From Eledone cirrhosa (Eukaryota; Mollusca; Cephalopoda; Octopoda; Eledonidae): 64,000 nt of DNA. The stretch covers positions 5,280,294-5,344,293 of the forward strand of contig OZ024759.1 of NCBI GenBank assembly GCA_964016885.1, written 5' to 3'. The notes under the pieces are model-generated. The model was given only the letters and a program-made list of their open reading frames with translations, ran no database searches and had not been told where the DNA came from. Shown in pieces: positions 63,111 through 64,000 of this stretch. Within the stretch, counting starts at the first letter, position 1. Each line of letters begins with the position of its first letter. The position numbers were made by a program, and so were the translations under genes.

Positions 63111-63998
63111 CCAGGTAACTGAAGCTGTCCACTATTTCTATAGAACCCTCTGTGCAATTGAAAGAGCTAGTATTTTGTGAGCACTTGCTGCTACTTATTG
63201 CACCAGAGCACCGGCCACATGTAAAATCTATGTTCTTAGTTAGCTTACCTGTGATTCCACTACACCTTTCCACTAAGCCTTTCCTACACACTGAGCATGG
63301 CCATTTCCCAGATGGGACCGGCGCCCTATTTTCCTTCCTACAAACTAGAACTTTAGACTTAGCCAGGTTAATTTTAAAGCCTTTTGATTCTAGACCGTGC
63401 TTCCATGTTTGGAATTTCTTCTCTAGCTCGGCCATTGATTCAGCTATGAGCGTGAGATAATCTGCGTATAGGAGTTCCCATGGGCAGCCGGTCTTGAACT
63501 CCACTGTTATAGCCTGAAGGGCAACAATAAATAGTAGGGGGCTAAGAACGGAGCCCTGATGAACACCAACTTTTACGCTAAACTCTTCACTATATTCGTT
63601 GTTAATTCTAACCTTGCTAACTGTTTCTTTATACATGGCTTGTATAGCTCTCACAAGCCATTCGTCAACACCTAGTTTTCTAAGAGCCCACCAGATAATG
63701 GAACGGGAGACTCTGTCGAAGGCTTTCTCCAAGTCGACAAAAGCTAAGTATAGGGTTTTACTCTTAGCTAGGTACTTCTCCTGTAGTTGTCGTACAATGA
63801 AAAGAGCGTCTGTGGTACTTTTGCCTGACACAAACCCGAACTACATTTCATCTAGATCAATTCTCTCTCTGATTAGTTGCGCTATTACTTTTTCCGTGAC
63901 CTTCATGACCTGGTCGATTAATTTAATGCCTCTATAGTTACCCCTATCTAGGGAATCTCCTTTATCCATGTAACAGTTAATGATGATGCTGCTACGCC
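63052..63998 (-). pseudogene. LINE reverse transcriptase (catalytic Asp lost)
   Basis: Visible blocks: RGNYRGIKLIDQVMK, FGFVSGKSTTDALFIVRQLQ, LAFVDLEKAFDR (motif A), HQGSVLSPLLF (motif B) and LYADYL, where the second Asp of YADD is Tyr, which should abolish catalysis. A TAG interrupts at LDEM-FGFV (63841-63843, Gln to stop). The zinc-binding insert reads CSVCRKGLVERCSG, lacking the middle Cys pair and the WVHK block, but keeps FTCGRCSG. The frame ends in a stop after LGDKISSGGG; the tail continues in another frame. Confidence 0.85.
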
Positions 63999-64000
63999 AG

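Larger units (their letters stand above)
62489..64000 (-). mobile_element. RTE-like LINE adjoining the satellite array (runs off the window)
   Basis: Minus-strand copy of the LINE family. From the right edge inward: RT, zinc-binding insert (shortened), C-terminal tail, stop near 62629-62661, then 3' UTR 62628-62489 (CCCC-rich on the minus strand as in the copy at 4968, then GGTGTCACGAC and a T/A run) that passes directly into the first satellite unit. The 3' terminus (ATCATC side) is not at the array junction, as expected if the unit inside the 3' UTR was amplified. The 5' half lies beyond 64000. Confidence 0.9.

Overview
Eukaryotic, non-coding, transposon-dominated DNA with no intact host gene. 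The mix points to a coleoid cephalopod, most likely an octopus: tRNA-derived SINEs of the cephalopod type, RTE-like LINEs ending in (GAT)n, TTAA-flanked MITEs, a degenerate C2H2 zinc-finger copy, many AT microsatellites. The species is inference; repeat families were recognised from memory, not searched.

Layout. 1-1950: AT microsatellite, a degenerate Helitron (215-1541) keeping a piece of Rep/helicase reading frame, and a minus-strand tRNA-SINE. 1943-5310: the best preserved RTE-like LINE (endonuclease, reverse transcriptase, an unusual Cys/His zinc-binding insert, 3' UTR), broken by frameshifts and a stop. 5841-9948: a Ty3/Gypsy element with gag and protease deleted and unequal LTRs. 10087-13565: a Tigger/pogo-like end, SINE pieces, a second LINE copy (minus) with internal deletions and a 49-bp minisatellite at its 5' end. 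13620-15235: a third LINE piece in which a 61-bp stretch of the C-terminal coding region is repeated about 25 times. 15325-15800: two abutting TTAA MITEs. 16000-19400: LINE 3' ends, a broken C2H2 zinc-finger copy and two opposed LINE fragments. 19850-23800: AT-rich DNA with two hammerhead-ribozyme-like folds 1248 bp apart, a 43-bp minisatellite and another LINE 3' end. 23801-24000: assembly gap of exactly 200 N. 24001-62488: one uninterrupted tandem array of about 345 units of 110-112 bp (mostly 111). 62489-64000: a minus-strand LINE running off the window.

The main result is that the 38.5-kb array is built from the 3' UTR of this same LINE family. The single-copy version of the unit lies in the 3' UTR of the LINE at 1943-5310 (about 5095-5205), and the array's right edge runs straight into the 3' UTR of the minus-strand LINE at 62489-64000, exactly where the unit should sit. 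The array grew by nested block duplications (about 1.22, 1.34, 2.23, 2.67, 5.78 and 13.2 kb). The 61-bp array at 13.7-15.2 kb is a second, independent satellite born from another segment of the same LINE family. The hundreds of reading frames in the 111-bp array (up to 623 codons) are by-products of a 37-codon period and should not be annotated as proteins.
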